Assembly: GCA_033782935.1 (NCBI GenBank)
Contig: JAWQEG010000370.1
Coordinates: 82,001 to 146,000 of the forward strand
DNA length: 64,000 bases
Source: Petrolisthes cinctipes
Taxonomy: Eukaryota; Arthropoda; Malacostraca; Decapoda; Porcellanidae
Reading direction: 5' to 3'
Made by a program: the position numbers and the translations under genes. The notes beneath the pieces are model-generated. The model saw only the letters and a program-made list of their open reading frames with translations. It was not told the origin of the DNA and searched no databases. Below, in pieces: positions 14,301 through 29,380 of this stretch. Position 1 is the first letter of the stretch; every line of letters begins with the position of its first letter.

Positions 14301-17300
14301 CACCCGAAAATTAAATATTTTTTTTGTCCCCGAAGCGATTTGTACATGCCTACTCCGTGTTAGAGTATTTTCAAAATACAGGCCCAAAACATGCTCAAAA
14401 TCGATATTTTAAGTGCAAAATGTCGATATGTGCATGCATCTTCTGTACCCGTTTATATCTCAAATTCAGGCTCAAAACACCCGAAAATTCGATATTTGTG
14501 GGTCCCAAAAGCTATCTGTACATGTCTACTCCGTGTTAGAGTATTTTTAAAATACAGGCCCAAAACATTCTAAAAATCGATATTTTAGGTGCCCAAAGTC
14601 GATATGTGCACGCATGTTGTGTACCCTTTAATATCCCAAATTCAGGCTTAGAACACCCGAAAATTCGATATTTTTGGATCCCAGTAGTGATCTGTACATA
14701 TCTACTCAGTGCTAGAATGTTTTCAAAATATAGGCTTAAAACATGCTAAAATTCGATATTTTAGGTGTCAAAAGTCAATATGTGCATATTTTTTTTGTAC
14801 ACGTTTATATCCCAAATTCAGGCTACAAACACCCGAAAATTTATTTTTTTGAGTCCCAGAAGCTATCTGTACATGCTTACTTAGTGATAGAATATTTTCA
14901 AAATATTGGCCCAAAACATACTAAAAATCGATATTTTGGGTGCCCAAAGTCGATATGTGCATGCATCTTCTGTACCCGTTTATATCTCAAATTCAGGCTC
15001 AAAACACCCGAAAATTAGATATTTTTGTGTCCCAGAAACGATATGTCTATGCCTACTCCTTCTTAGAATGTTTTCAAAATACAGGCCCAAAACATGCTCA
15101 AAATCAATATTTTAGGTGCAAAAAGTCGATATGTGCCTACATCTTCAGTACCCGTTTATATCTCAAATTCAGGCTCAAAACAGCCAAAAATTCAATATTT
15201 TTGGGTCCCAGAAGCGATCTGTACATGTCTACTCAGTGCTAGACTGTTTTTAAAATATAGGCTTAAAACATGCTAAAAATCGACATTTTAGGTGTCCAAA
15301 GTCGATATGTGCATACATCTTTTGTACCAGTTTATATCCCAAATTCAGTCTCAAAACCCCCGAAAATTCTATATTTTTGGGTCCCAGAAGCGATCTGTAC
15401 ATGCCTACTCAGTCCTAGAATATTTTCAAAATATAGGCCTAATACATGCTAAAAATCGATATTTTAGGTGCCCAATGTCGATATGTGCATGCATGTTCAG
15501 TAACCGTTTATATCTGAAATTTAGGCTCAAAACACCCGAAAATTCGATATTTTTGGCTCCCAGAAGCGATCTGTACTTGTCTACTCCGTGTTAGAGTACT
15601 TTCAATATACAGGCCATAAAACATACTAAAAATCGATATTTTAGGTGCCCAAAGTCGATATGTGCATCCATCTTCTGTACCCGTTTATATCTCAAATTCA
15701 GGCTCAAAACACCCGAAAATTCGATATTTTGGGGTCCCAGAAGCGACTTGTACATGCCTACTCTTTGCTAGAATGTTTCCAAGATACAGACCCAAAATAT
15801 GCTCAAAATCGATATTTTAGGTACAAAAAGTCGATATGTGCATGCATCTTCAGTACCCTTTTATATCTCAAATGCAGGCTCAAAACACCCAAAAATTAAA
15901 TATTTTTGGGTCCCCGAAGCGATCTGTACATGTCTACTTAGTGCTAGAATGTTTTCATAATATAGCCCCAAAACATGCTAAAAATCGATATTTTACGTGT
16001 CCAAAGTCGATATGTGCATACATCTTTTGTACCCGTTTATATCCCAAATTCTGGCTCAAAACACCCGAAAATTCGATATTTTTGGGTCCAAGAAGTGATC
16101 TGTACATGCCTACTCAGTGCTAGAATGTTTTCAAAATATAGGGTCAAAACATGCTAAAAATCGATATTTTATGTGTCCCAAGTCGATATGTGCATGCCTG
16201 TTCTGTACCCGTTTATATCTCAAATTTAGGCTCAAAACACCCGAAAATTCGATATTTTTGGGTCCCAGAAGCGATCTGTACATGCCTACTCCGTGTTAGA
16301 GTACTTTCAAAATATAGGCTCAAAACATGCTAAAAATCGATTATTTAGGTGTCCAATGTCGATATGTGCATGCATCTTCTGTACCCGTTTATATCTAGAA
16401 TTCAGGCTCAAAACACCTGAAAATTCGATATTTTTGAGTCACAGAAGATATCTGTACATGCCTACTTCGTGTTAGAGTATTTTCAAAGTACATGTCAAAA
16501 ACATGCTGAAAATCGATATTTTGGGTGCGCAAAGTCGATATGTGCATTCATCTTCTGTACCCGTTTATATCTAGAATTCAGGCTCAAAACACCCGAAAAT
16601 TCGATATTTTTGAGTCACAGAAGATATCTGTACATGCCTACTCTTTGCTAGAATGTTTTCAAGATACAGAGCCAAAATATGTTCAAAATCGATATTTTAG
16701 GTGCAAAAAGTCGATATGATCATGCATCTTCAGTACCCGTTTATATCTCAAATTCATGCTCAAAACACCCGAAAATTCGAGATTTTTGGGTGCCAGAAGC
16801 GATCTGTACATGCCTACTCCGTGTTAGAGTATTTTCAAAATACATGCCCAAAACATGCTGAAAATCGATATTTTAGCTCCACATAGTCGATATGTGCATG
16901 CATCTTTTGTACCCGTTTATATCCCAAATTCAGGCTCAAAACAACCTAAAATTCAATATTTTTGGGTCCCAGAAGCGATCTGTACATGTCTACTCAGTGC
17001 TACAATGTTTTCAAAATATTGGCATAAAACATGCTAAAAATCGATATTTTACGTGTCCAAGGTCGATATGTGCATACATCTTTTGTACCCGTTTATATCC
17101 CAAATTCAGGCTCAAAAATCCTGAAAATTCGATATTTTTGGGTCAGAGAAGCGATCTGTACATGCCTATTCAGTGATAGAATACTTTTAAAATATAGGCA
17201 AAAAACAAGATAAAAATCGATATTATAGGTGCCCAATGTCGATATGTGCATGCATATGCTGTACCCGTTTAAATCTCAAATTCATGCTCAAAACTCCCGA

Positions 17301-17581
17301 AAATTTAATATTTTTGGGTCCCAGAAGCGATCTGTACATGCCTACTCCGTGTTAGAGTACTTTCAAAATACAGGCCATAAAATATGCTGAAAATCGATAT
17401 TTTAGGTGCCCATAGTCAATATGCGCATGCATCTTCTGTACCCGTTTATATCTCAAATTCAGGCTCAAAACACCTGGAAATTTGATATTTTTGGGTCAGA
17501 CAAGAGATCTGTACATGCCTACTCAGTAATAGAATATTTTTAAAATATAGGCCCAAAACAAGCTAAAAATCGATATTTTAG
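11355..17581. repeat. Satellite block C: mixed monomers with long-range partial duplication
   Basis: Monomers here are more diverse. The order at about 14,906-15,594 repeats the order of block B (9,274-9,996) with two monomers missing. The stretch from about 15,640 to 16,290 repeats about 11,590-12,240 at an offset of 4,049 bp (23 monomers). Monomers at 12,450-14,600 are recognisable but more diverged versions of the types amplified in block A, including the GTGCCCAACGTC type (13,179). This block may therefore be an older source for block A. Confidence 0.75.
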
Positions 17582-20397
17582 GTGCCTAAAGTCGATATGT
17601 GCATGCATCTTCTGTACCCGTTTATATCTCAAATTCAGGCTCAAAACACCCGAAAATTCGATATTTTTGTGACCAAGAAGCGATATGTACATGCCTACTT
17701 CTTGTTAGAGTATTTTCACAATACAGACCCAAAACATGCTCAAAATCGATATTTTAGGTGCAAAGAGTCGATATGTGCATGTATCTTCACTACCTATTTA
17801 CATATCAAATTCAGGCTCAAAACACCCGAAAATTCATTATTTTTGGGTTCCAGAAGCGATCTGTACATAGCTACTCAGTGCTAGAATGTTCCCAAAATAC
17901 AGGCTTAAAACATGCTAAAAATCGATATTTTAGGTGTCCCAAGTCAATAAGTGCATGCTTGTTCTGTACCCGTTTATATCACAAATTCAAGCTCAAAAAA
18001 CCCGAAATTTCGATATTTTTGTGTCCCAGTAGCGATCTGTAAAAGTTTACTCCGTGTTAGAGTATTTTCAAAATACATGCCCAAAACATACTGAAAATCG
18101 ATATTTTAGCTGCCCATAGTCGATAAGTGCATGTATCTTCTGTACCCGTTTATATCTCAAATTCAGGCTCAAAACATCCGAAAATTTGATATTTTTAGGT
18201 CCCAGAAGCGACCTGTACATGCCTACTCCGTGTTAGAGTATTTTCAAATTATAGGCCCAAAGCATGCTCAAAATCGATATTTTGGGTTCCCAAAGTCGAT
18301 ATGTACATGTATTTTCTGTACCCGATTATATCTCAAATTCAGGCTCAAAACATCCGAAAATTTGATATTTTTAGGTCCCAGAAGCGACCTGTACATGCCT
18401 ACTCCGTGTTAGAGTATTTTCAAATTATAGGCCCAAAGCATGCTCAAAATCGATATTTTGGGTTCCCAAAGTCGATATGTACATGTATTTTCTGTACCCG
18501 ATTATATCTCAAATTCAGGCTCAAAACACCCGAAAATTTGATATTTTTAGGTCCCAGAAGCGACCTGTACATGCCTACTCCGTGTTAGAGTATTTTCAAA
18601 TTATAGGCCCAAAGCATGCTCAAAATCGATATTTTGGGTTCCCAAAGTCGATATGTACATGTATTTTCTGTACCCGATTATATCTCAAATTCAGGCTCAA
18701 AACACCCGAAAATTCGATATTTTTGTGTCCCAGAAGCGATCTGTACATGCCTACGCCGTGTTAGAATACTTTCAAAATATAGGTCCAAAACATGCTCAAA
18801 ATCGATATTTTGGGTGCCCAAAGTCGATATGTGCATGCATCTTCTGTACCCGTTTATATCTCAAATTCAGGCTCAAAACACCCGAAAATTCGGTATTTTT
18901 TAGTCAAAGAAGAGATCTGTACATGCCTACTCAGTGCTAGAATGTTTGCAAAATATAAGCTCAAAACATGCTAAAAATCGATATTTTAGGTGTCCCAAGT
19001 CGATATGTGCATGGATATTCTTTGCCAGTTTATATCTCAAATTTAGGCTCAAAACACCCGAAAATTCGATATTTTTGGGTCCTAGATGAAATCTTTATAT
19101 GCCTACTGCGTGTTTAAGTATTTTCAAAATACCTGCCCAAAACATGCTTAAAATCGATATTTTAGCTGCCCATAGTCAATATGGGATGCATCTTCTGTAT
19201 CCGTTTATATCTTAAATTCAGGCTCAAAACACCCGTAAATTCGATATTTTTGGGTCCCAGAAGCGATCTGTACATGCCTACTCAGTCCTAGAATATTTTC
19301 AAAATTTAGGCCCAATACATGCTAAAAATCGATATTTTAGGTGCCCAATGTCGATATGTGCATGCATGTTCAGTAACCGTTTATATCTGAAATTTAGGCT
19401 CAAAACACCCGAAAATTCGATATTTTTGGCTCCCAGAAGCGATCTGAACTTGTCTACTCCGTGTTAGAGTACTTTCAAAATACAGGCCATAAAACATACT
19501 AAAAATCGATATTTTAGGTGCCCAAAGTCGATATGTGCATGCATCTTCTGTACCCGTTTATATCTCAAATTCAGGCTCAAAACACCCGAAAATTCGAGAT
19601 TTTTGGGTCACAGAAGATATCTGTACTTGTCTACTCCGTGTTAGAGTACTTTCAAAATCCAGGCCATAAAACATGCTGAAAATCGGTATTTTAGGTGCCC
19701 AAACTCGATATGTGCATGCATCTTCTGTACCTGTTTATATCTCAAATTCAGGCTCAAAACACCCGAAAATTCGATATTTTTGGATCCCAGAAGCGATCTG
19801 TACATGCCTACTCCGTGTTAGAGTATTTTCAAAATACAGGCCGAAAACATGCTGAAAATCAATATTTTAGGTGCCCAAAGTCAATATGTGCATGCTTCTT
19901 CTGTACCCGATTATATCTCAAATTCGGGCTCAAAATATCCGAAAATTCGATATTTTGGGTCCCAGAAGCGATCTGTACATACCTACTTCGTGTTAGAGTA
20001 TTTTCAATATAAAGGCCCAAAACATGCTAAAAATCGATATTTTTTGTGCCCAAAGTCGATATGTGCATGCATTATCTGTACCCGTTTATATCTCAAATTT
20101 AGGCTCAAAACATCCTAAAATTCGGTATTTTTGTGTCCCAGAAGCGATCTGTACATCCCTACTCCATGCTAGAATGTTTTCAAGATACAGACCCAAAACA
20201 TGCTCAAAATCGATATTTTAGGTGCAAAAAGTCGATATGTGCATGTATCTTCAGTACCGGTTTATATCTCAAATTCAGGCTCAAAACACCCGAATATTCA
20301 ATTGTTTTAGGTTCCAGAAGCGATCTGTACATATCTACTCAGTGCTAGAATATTTTTAAAATATAGGTTTAAAACATGCTAAAAATTTATATTTTAG
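17582..20397. repeat. HOR block D, copy 1 (2,816 bp, 16 monomers)
   Basis: Starts at the monomer whose next unit has CAAAGAGTCGATATGTGC (17,758). It shares the order of the next 2,464 bp but holds two extra copies of one monomer, near 18,230-18,640, where the same 176-bp unit with ATGTACATGTATTTTCTG is present three times nearly unchanged. Landmarks at 17,758 and 20,574 are 2,816 bp apart; landmarks after the triplication (18,792/21,256, 19,673/22,137, 20,024/22,488) are 2,464 bp apart. Confidence 0.85.
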
Positions 20398-22861
20398 GTG
20401 CAAGAAGTCGATATGTGCATGCATCTTCAGTACCCGTTTATATCTCAAATTCAGGCTCAAAACACCCGAAAATTCGATATTTTTGTGTCCCAGAAGCGAT
20501 ATGTACATGCCTACTTCTTGTTAGAGTATTTTCACAATACAGACCCAAAACATGCTCAAAATCGATATTTTAGGTGCAAAGAGTCGATATGTGCATGCAT
20601 CTTCACTACCTGTTTACATATCAAATTCAGGCTCAAAACACCCGAAAATTCATTATTTTTGGGTTCCAGAAGCGATCTGTACATAGCTACTCAGTGCTAG
20701 AATGTTCCCAAAATACAGGCTTAAAACATGCTAAAAATCGATATTTTAGGTGTCCCAAGTCAATAAGTGCATGCTTGTTCTGTACCCGTTTATATCACAA
20801 ATTCAAGCTCAAAAAACCCGAAATTTCGATATTTTTGTGTCCCAGAAGCGATCTGTACAAGTTTACTCCGTGTTAGAGTATTTTCAAAATACATGCCCAA
20901 AACATGCTGAAAATCGATATTTTAGCTGCCCATAGTCGATAAGTGCATGTATCTTCTGTACCCATTTATATCTCAAATTCAGGCTCAAAACATCCGAAAA
21001 TTTGATATTTTTAGGTCCCAGAAGCGACCTGTACATGCCTACTCCGTGTTAGAGTATTTTCAAATTATAGGCCCAAAGCATGCTCAAAATCGATATTTTG
21101 GGTTCCCAAAGTCGATATGTACATGTATTTTCTGTACCCGATTATATCTCAAATTCAGGCTTAAAACACCCGAAAATTCGATATTTTTGTGTCCCAGAAG
21201 CGATCTGTACATGCCTACGCCGTGTTAGAATACTTTCAAAATATAGGTCCAAAACATGCTCAAAATCGATATTTTGGGTGCCCAAAGTCGATATGTGCAT
21301 GCATCTTCTGTACCCGTTTATATCTCAAATTCAGGCTCAAAACACCCGAAAATTCGGTATTTTTTAGTCAAAGAAGAGATCTGTACATGCCTACTCAGTG
21401 CTAGAATGTTTGCAAAATATAAGCTCAAAACATGCTAAAAATCGATATTTTAGGTGTCCCAAGTCGATATGTGCATGCATATTCTTTGCCAGTTTATATC
21501 TCAAATTTAGGCTCAAAACACCCGAAAATTCGATATTTTTGGGTTCTAGATGAAATCTTTATATGCCTACTGCGTGTTTAAGTATTTTCAAAATACCTGC
21601 CCAAAACATGCTTAAAATCGATATTTTAGCTGCCCATAGTCAATATGGGATGCATCTTCTGTATCCGTTTATATCTTAAATTCAGGCTCAAAACACCCGT
21701 AAATTCTATATTTTTGGGTCCCAGAAGCGATCTGTACATGCCTACTCAGTCCTAGAATATTTTCAAAATATAGGCCCAATACATGCTAAAAATCGATATT
21801 TTAGGTGCCCAATGTCGATATGTGCATGCATGTTCAGTAACCGTTTATATCTGAAATTTAGGCTCAAAACACTCTAAAATTCTATATTTTTGGCTCCCAG
21901 AAGCGATCTGTACTTGTCTACTACGTGTTAGAGTACTTTCAAAATACAGGCCATAAAACATACTAAAAATCGATATTTTAGGTGCCCAAAGTCGATATGT
22001 GCATGCATCTTCTGTACCCGTTTATATCTCAAATTCAGGCTCAAAACACTCGAAAATTCGAGATTTTTGGGTCACAGAAGATATCTGTACTTGTCTACTC
22101 CGTGTTAGAGTACTTTCAAAATCCAGGCCATAAAACATGCTGAAAATCGGTATTTTAGGTGCCCAAACTCGATATGTGCATGCATCTTCTGTACCTGTTT
22201 ATATCTCAAATTCAGGCTCAAAACACCCGAAAATTCGATATTTTTGGGTCCCAGAAGCGATCTGTACATGCCTACTCCGTGTTAGAGTATTTTCAAAATA
22301 CAGGCCGAAAACATGCTGAAAATTAATATTTTAGGTGCCCAAAGTCAATATGTGCATGCTTCTTCTGTACCCGATTATATCTCAAATTCGGGCTCAAAAT
22401 ATCCGAAAATTCGATATTTTGGGTCCCAGAAGCGATCTGTACATGCCTACTTCGTGTTAGAGTAATTTCAAAATAAAGGCCCAAAACATGCTAAAAATCG
22501 ATATTTTTGGTGCCCAAAGTCTATATGTGCATGCATTATCTGTACCCGTTTATATCTCAAATTTAGGCTCAAAACATCCTAAAATTCGGTATTTTTGTGT
22601 CCCAGAAGCGATCTGTACATCCCTACTCCATGCTAGAATGTTTTCAAGATACAGACCCAAAACATGCTCAAAATCGATATTTTAGGTGCAAAAAGTCGAT
22701 ATGTGCATGTATCTTCAGTACCGGTTTATATCTCAAATTCAGGCTCAAAACACCCAAATATTCAATTGTTTTAGGTTCCAGAAGCGATCTGTACATATCT
22801 ACTCAGTGCTAGAATATTTTTAAAATATAGGTTTAAAACATGCTAAAAATTTATATTTTAG
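20398..22861. repeat. HOR block D, copy 2 (2,464 bp, 14 monomers)
   Basis: Fourteen-monomer copy of the preceding unit without the local triplication. It opens with GGTGCAAGAAGTCGATATG, and the same opening returns at 22,861, exactly one unit later, after which the order changes. Confidence 0.85.
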
Positions 22862-25800
22862 GTGCAAGAAGTCGATATGTGCATGCATCTTCAGTACCCG
22901 TTTATATCTCAAATTCAGGCTCAAAACGCCCGAATATTCGATATTTTTGGGTCCCAGAAGCGATCTGTACATGCCTACTCCGTGTTAGAATAATTTCAAG
23001 ATATTGGCCCAAAACATGCTAAAAATCGATATTTTGGGTGCACAAAAACGAAATGTGCATGCATGCTCTGTACCCGTTTATATTTCAAATTCAGGCTCAA
23101 AACACCCGAAAATTCGATATTTTTGAATCCCAGAAGCGATCTGTAAATGCCTACTCCGTGTTAGAATATTTTTAAAATACAGGCCCAAAATATGCTCAAA
23201 ATCGATATTCTAGGTGCCCAAAGTCGATATGTACATGCATCTGCAGTATCCGTTAATATCTCAAATTCAAGCTCAAAACACCCGAAAATTCGGTATTTTT
23301 GGGTCCCAGAAGCGATCTGTACATGCCTACTTCTTGCTAGAATGTTTTCAAGATACAGACCCAAAACAAGCTGAAAATCGATATTTTAGGTGCAAAAAGT
23401 CGATATGTGCATGTATCTTCAGTACCGGTTTATATCTCAAATTCAGGCTCAAAACACCCAAATATTCAATAGTTTTAGGTTCCAGAAGCGATCTGTACAT
23501 GTCTACTCAGTGCTAGAATGTTTTTAAAATATAGGTTTAAAACATGCTAAAAATTTATATTATAGGTGTCCGAAGTCGATATGTGCATGCATCTTCAGTA
23601 TCCGTTTATATCTCAAATTCAGGCTCAAAACACCCCAAAATTCGATATTTTTGGGTCCCAGAAGCGATCTGTACATGCCTACTCAGTGCTAGAATAATTT
23701 CAGATATTGGCCCAAAACATGCTAAAAATCGATATTTTGGGTGCCCAAAATCGAAGTGTGCATTCATGCTCTGTACCCGTTTATATTTCAAATTCAAGCT
23801 CTAATCACCCGAAAAGTCAATATTTTTGGGTTCCAGAAGCGATCTGTACATGCCTACACAGTGCTAGAATGTTTTTAAAATATAGGTTTAAAACATGCTA
23901 AAAATATATATTTTAGGTTTCTCAAGTCGATATGTGCATGCATCTTCTGTACCCGTTTATATCTTAAATTTAGGCTCAAAACACCCGAAAATTCGATATT
24001 TTTGGGTCCCAGAAGCGATCTGTATATGCCTACTCCGTGTTAGAATAATTTCAAAATATTGGCCCATAACATGCTAAAAATCGATATTTTGGGTGCCTAA
24101 AATCGATATGTGCATGCATCTTCTGTACCCCTCTATATCTCAAATTCAGGCTAAAAACACCCGAAAATTCGATATTTTGGGGTCCCAGAAGCGATCTGTA
24201 CATGCTTACTCCGTGTTAGAGTATTTTCCAAATACAGGTCCAAAACATTCTGAAATTCGATATTATAGGTGTCCTAAGTCAATATGTGTATGCATCTTCT
24301 GTACCCGTTTATATCCCAAATTCCGGCTCAAAACACCCGAAAATTCGATATTTTTGGGTCTGAGAATCGATCTGTAGATGCCTACTCCGTGTTAGAGTAT
24401 TTTTAAAATACAGGTCCAAAACATGATCAAAATCGATATTTATGGGTGCAAAAAGTCGATATGTTCATGTATCTTCAGTACCCGTTTATATCTCAAATTC
24501 AAGCTCAAAACACCCGAAAAGTCAATATTTTTGGGTTTTTTAGAAGCGATCTGTACATGCCTACTCCGTGTTAGAGTATTTTCAAAATACAGGCCCAATA
24601 TATGCTGAAAATCGATATTTTAGGTGCCCAAAGACAATATGTGCATGCATCTTCTGTACCCGTTTATAACTCAAATTCAGGCTCAAAACACCCAAAAATT
24701 CGGTAATTTTGGGTCCAAGAAGCGATCTGTATATGCTTACTCCGTGATAAAGTATTTTCAAAATATATGCCCAAAACATGCTGAAAATCCATATTTTAGA
24801 TGCCCAAAGTCGATTTGTGCATTCATCTTCTGTACCCTTTTATATATTAAAAATCAGGCTCAAATCACCCGAAAATTCGATATTTTTGGGTCCCAGAAGC
24901 GATCTGTACATGCCTACTCCGTGTTAGAGTATTTTCAAAATACAGGCCCAAAACATGCTGAAAATCAATATTTTAGGTGCCCAAAGTCAATATGTGCATG
25001 CTTCTTCTGTACCCGATTATATCTCAAATTCAGGGTCAAAATATCCGAAAATTCGATATTTTTAGGTCCCAGAAGCGATCTGTACATGCCTACTTCGTGT
25101 TAGAGTATTTTCAAAATAAAGGCCCAAAACATGCTAAAAATCGATATTTTTGGTGCCCAAAGTCGATATGTGCATGCATTATCTGTACTCGTTTATATCT
25201 CAAATTCAAGCTCAAAGCACCCTAAAATTCGGTATTTTTGTGTCCCAGAAGCGATCTGTACATCCCTACTTCATGCTTGAATGTTTTCAAGATACAGACC
25301 CTAAACATGCTCAAAATCGATATTTTAGGTGCAAAATGTCGATATGTGCATGCATCTTCAGTGTCCGTTTATATCTCAAATTCAGGCTCAAAACACCCAA
25401 AAATTCAATATGCTTGGGCCACCGAAGCGATCTGTACATGTCTACTCAGTGCTACAATGTTTTAAAATATAGGCTTAAAACATACTTAAAATCAATATTT
25501 TACGTGTCCAAAGTCGATATGTGCATACATCTTTTGTACCTGTTTATATCCCAAATTCATGCTCAAAACACCCGAAAATTCAAAATTTTTGGGTCTCAGA
25601 AGCAATCTGTACATGCCTACTCAGTGATAGAATATTTTTAAAATACAGGCTAAAAACATGCTCAAAATCGATATTTTGGGTGCCCAAAGTCAATATGTGC
25701 ATGCATCTTCTGCACCCGTTTATATCTCAAATTCAGGCTCAAAACACCCGGAAATTTGATATTTTAGGATCCCAGAAGCGATCTGTATATGCCTACTCCG

Positions 25801-28800
25801 TGTTAGAATAATTTCAAAATATTGGCCCATAACATGCTAAAAATCGATATTTTGGGTGCCTAAAATCGATATGTGTATGCATCTTCTATACCCGTATACA
25901 TCCCAAATTCATGTTCAAAACACCAGAAAATTCGATATTTTTGGGTCCCAGAAGCGATCTGTACATGCTTACTCCGTGTCAGAGTATTTTCAAAATACAG
26001 GCCCAAAACATGCTGAAAATCAATATTTTATGTGCCCAAAGTCAATATGTGCATGCTTCTTCTGTACCCGATAATATCTCAAATTCAGGCTCAAAATATC
26101 CTAAAATTCTATATTTGTGGGTCCCAGAAGCGATCTGTACATGCCTACTTCGTGTTAGAGTATTTTCAAAATAAAAGCCCAAAACATGCTAAAAATCGAT
26201 ATTTTTGGTGCCCAAAGTCGATATGTGCTTGCATTATCTGTACCCGTTTATATCTCAAATTCATGCTCAAAGCACCCTTAAATTCGGTATTTTTGTGTCC
26301 CAGAAGCGATCTGTACATCCCTACTCCATGCTAGAATGTTTTCAAGATACAGACCCAAAACATGCTCAAAATCGATGTTTTAGGTGCAAAAAGTCGATAT
26401 GTGCATGCATCTTCAGTGCCCGTTTATATCCCAAATTCATGCTCAAAACACCCGAAAATTCAAAATTTTTGGGTCCCAGAAGCAATCTGTACATGCCTAC
26501 TCAGTGATAGAATATTTTCAAAATATAGGCCCAAAACATGCTAAAAATCGATATTTTAGGTGCCCTATGTCAAAATGTGCATGCATCTTCTGTACCCGTT
26601 TATATCTCAAATTCAGGCTCAAAACACCTGAAAAATCGATATTTTTGGGTTCCAGAACCAATCTGTACATGTCTACTCAGTGCTACAGAAACGATCTGTA
26701 CATGCCTACTCCGTGTTAGAGAATGTTTTAAAAATACAGGCTCAAAACATGCTAAAAATTGATAATTTAGTTGTCCCAAGTCAATATGTGCATGCATCTT
26801 CTGTATGCGATTATATATCAAATTCAGGCTCAAAATACCCGAAAATTCAATATTTTTGGGTCCCAGAAGCGATCTGTACATGCCTCCTCCGTGTTTGAGT
26901 AATTTCAAAATACAGGCCCAAAACATGCTGAAAATCGATGTTTTAGGTGCCCAAAGTCGATATGTGTATGCATCTTCTGTACCCGTTTATATCTCAAATT
27001 CAGGGTAAAAACACCTGAAAATTCGATATTTTTGTGTTCCAGAAGCGATCTGTACATGCCTACTCCGTGTTAGAGTATTTTGAAAATACAGGCTAAAAAC
27101 ATGCTCAAAATCGATATATTGGGTGCCCAAAGTCAATATGTACATGCATCTTCTGCACCCGTTTATATCTCAAATTCAGGCTCAAAACACCCGGATATTC
27201 GATATTTTGGGATCCCAGAAGCGATCTGTATATGCCTACTCCGTGTTAGAATATTTTCAAAATATTGGCCCATAACATGCTAAAAATCGATATTTTGGGT
27301 GCCTAAAATCGATATGTGTATGCATCTTCTATACCCGTATACATCCCAAATTCATGCTCAAAACACCCGAAAAATCGATATTTTTGGGTCCCAGAAGCGA
27401 TCTGTACATGTCTACTCAGTGCTACAGAAGCAATCTGTACATGCCTACTCCGTGTTAGAGTATGTTTTAAAAATACAGGCCCAAAACATGATAAAAATCA
27501 ATATTTTGGGTGCCAAAAGTCGATATGTGCATGCAAATTCTGTACCCGTTTATATCTCAAATTCAGCCTCAAAACAACGGAAAATTCGATTTTTGTGTGT
27601 CCCAGACGCGATCTGTACATGCCTACTTCGTGTTAGAGTATTTTTAAAGTACAGGCTCAAAACATGCTAAAAATCGATATTTTAAGTGTCCAAAGTCGAT
27701 ATGTGCATGCATCTTCTGCACCCGTTTACATTCCAAATTGAGGTTCAAAACACCCGAAAATTCGATATTTTTGGGTCCCAGAAGCGATCTGTACATGCCT
27801 CCTCCGTGTTAGAGTATTTTCCAAATATTGGCCTAAAACAAGCTAAAAATCGATATTGTGGGTGCCCAAAGTCGATATGTGCATGCATTTTCGGTACCTG
27901 TTTATATCTCAAATTCAAGCTCAAAACACCCGAAAATTCAATAGTTTTGGGTCCCAGAAGCGGTCTGTACATGCTCACTCTGTGCTAGAATACTTTACAA
28001 AATATAGGCCTAAAACATGCTGAAAATCGTTTTTTTGTGTGAAGAAAGTCGAGATGTGCATGCATTTTCTGTACCCGTTTATATCTCAAATTCAGGCTCA
28101 AAACACCCGAAAATTCGAAATTTTTGGGTCCCAGAAGCGATCTGTACATGCTTACCCAGTGCTAGATTAAATTCAAAATATAGGACCAAAACATACTAAA
28201 AATCGATATTTTAGGTGCCCAAAGTCGAAATGTTCATGCATCTTCTGTACCCGTTTATATCCCAAATTCAGTCTCAAAACACCTGAAAATTCGATATTTT
28301 TGGATCCCAGAAGCAATCTCCACATGCATAGTCATTGCTAGAATATTTTAAAAATACAGGCCAAAAACATGCTTAAAATCGATATTATAGGTGATCAAAG
28401 TCGATATCTGCATTCATCTTCGGTTCCCGTTTATATCCCAAACTCAGGCTAAAAACACCTGAAAATTTAATTTTTTTGGGTGCCTGAAGCGATCTGTACA
28501 TGCCTACTCAGTGTTAGAATATTTTCAAAATACAGGCCCAAAATAAGCTGAAAATCGCAATTTTTGGTGCCCAAAATCGATATGTGCATGAATCATCAGC
28601 ACTCGCTTGTATCCCAAATTCAGGCTTAAAACACCTTAAAATTCGATAATTTTTGTTCCCAGAAGGGATCTGTAAATGCCTACTCAATGTTAAAATATTT
28701 TCAAAATACAGACCCAAAACAAGCTGAAAACCGATATTTTATGTGCCCAAAATCCATATGTGCATTCATCTTCTGTACCCGTTTATATCCCAAATTGAGG

Positions 28801-29380
28801 CTCAAAACACCCGAAAATTCGATATTTTTGGGTCTCAGAATCAATCTGAACATGCTTACACAATGCTAGAATACATTCAAAATATAGGGCCAAAACATCC
28901 TGAAAATCGATACTTCAAGTGACCAAAGTCGATATGTGCATGTATCTTCAGTACCGGTTTCTATCTCAAATTCAGGCTCAAAACACCCGAAAATTCTATA
29001 TTTTTGGGTCCTAGAAGCGATATGTACAAGCCTACTCCGTGTTAGAGTATTTTTAATATACAGGCCCAAAACATACTGAAAATCGATCTTTTAGGTGCCC
29101 AAAAGACGATATGTGTATGCATCTTCTGCACCCGTTTATATCCCAAATTCAACCTCAAAACACCCGAAAATTCTATATTTTTGGGTCCCAGAGGCGATCT
29201 GTACATGCCTACTCAGTGCTAGAATGTTTTAAAAATATATGCTCAAAACATGCTAAAAATTGATATTTTAAGTGACCAAAGTCGATATGTGCATGCATCC
29301 TCTGTACCCGTTTATATCTCAAATTCAGGCTCCAAACACCCGAAAATTCGATATTTTGGGTCCCAGAAGCGATCTGTACA
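22862..29380. repeat. Satellite block E: diverged monomers, few homogenised
   Basis: Monomers are the most heterogeneous of the array. Short duplications are still visible: about 24,930-25,480 recurs at 1,055 bp (six monomers; 24,977 and 26,032, 25,150 and 26,205), and 25,856 recurs at 27,299 (1,443 bp). Two monomers (around 26,680 and 27,416) carry an extra partial copy of the second half-monomer, entered through GTGCTACAGAA. Confidence 0.75.
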
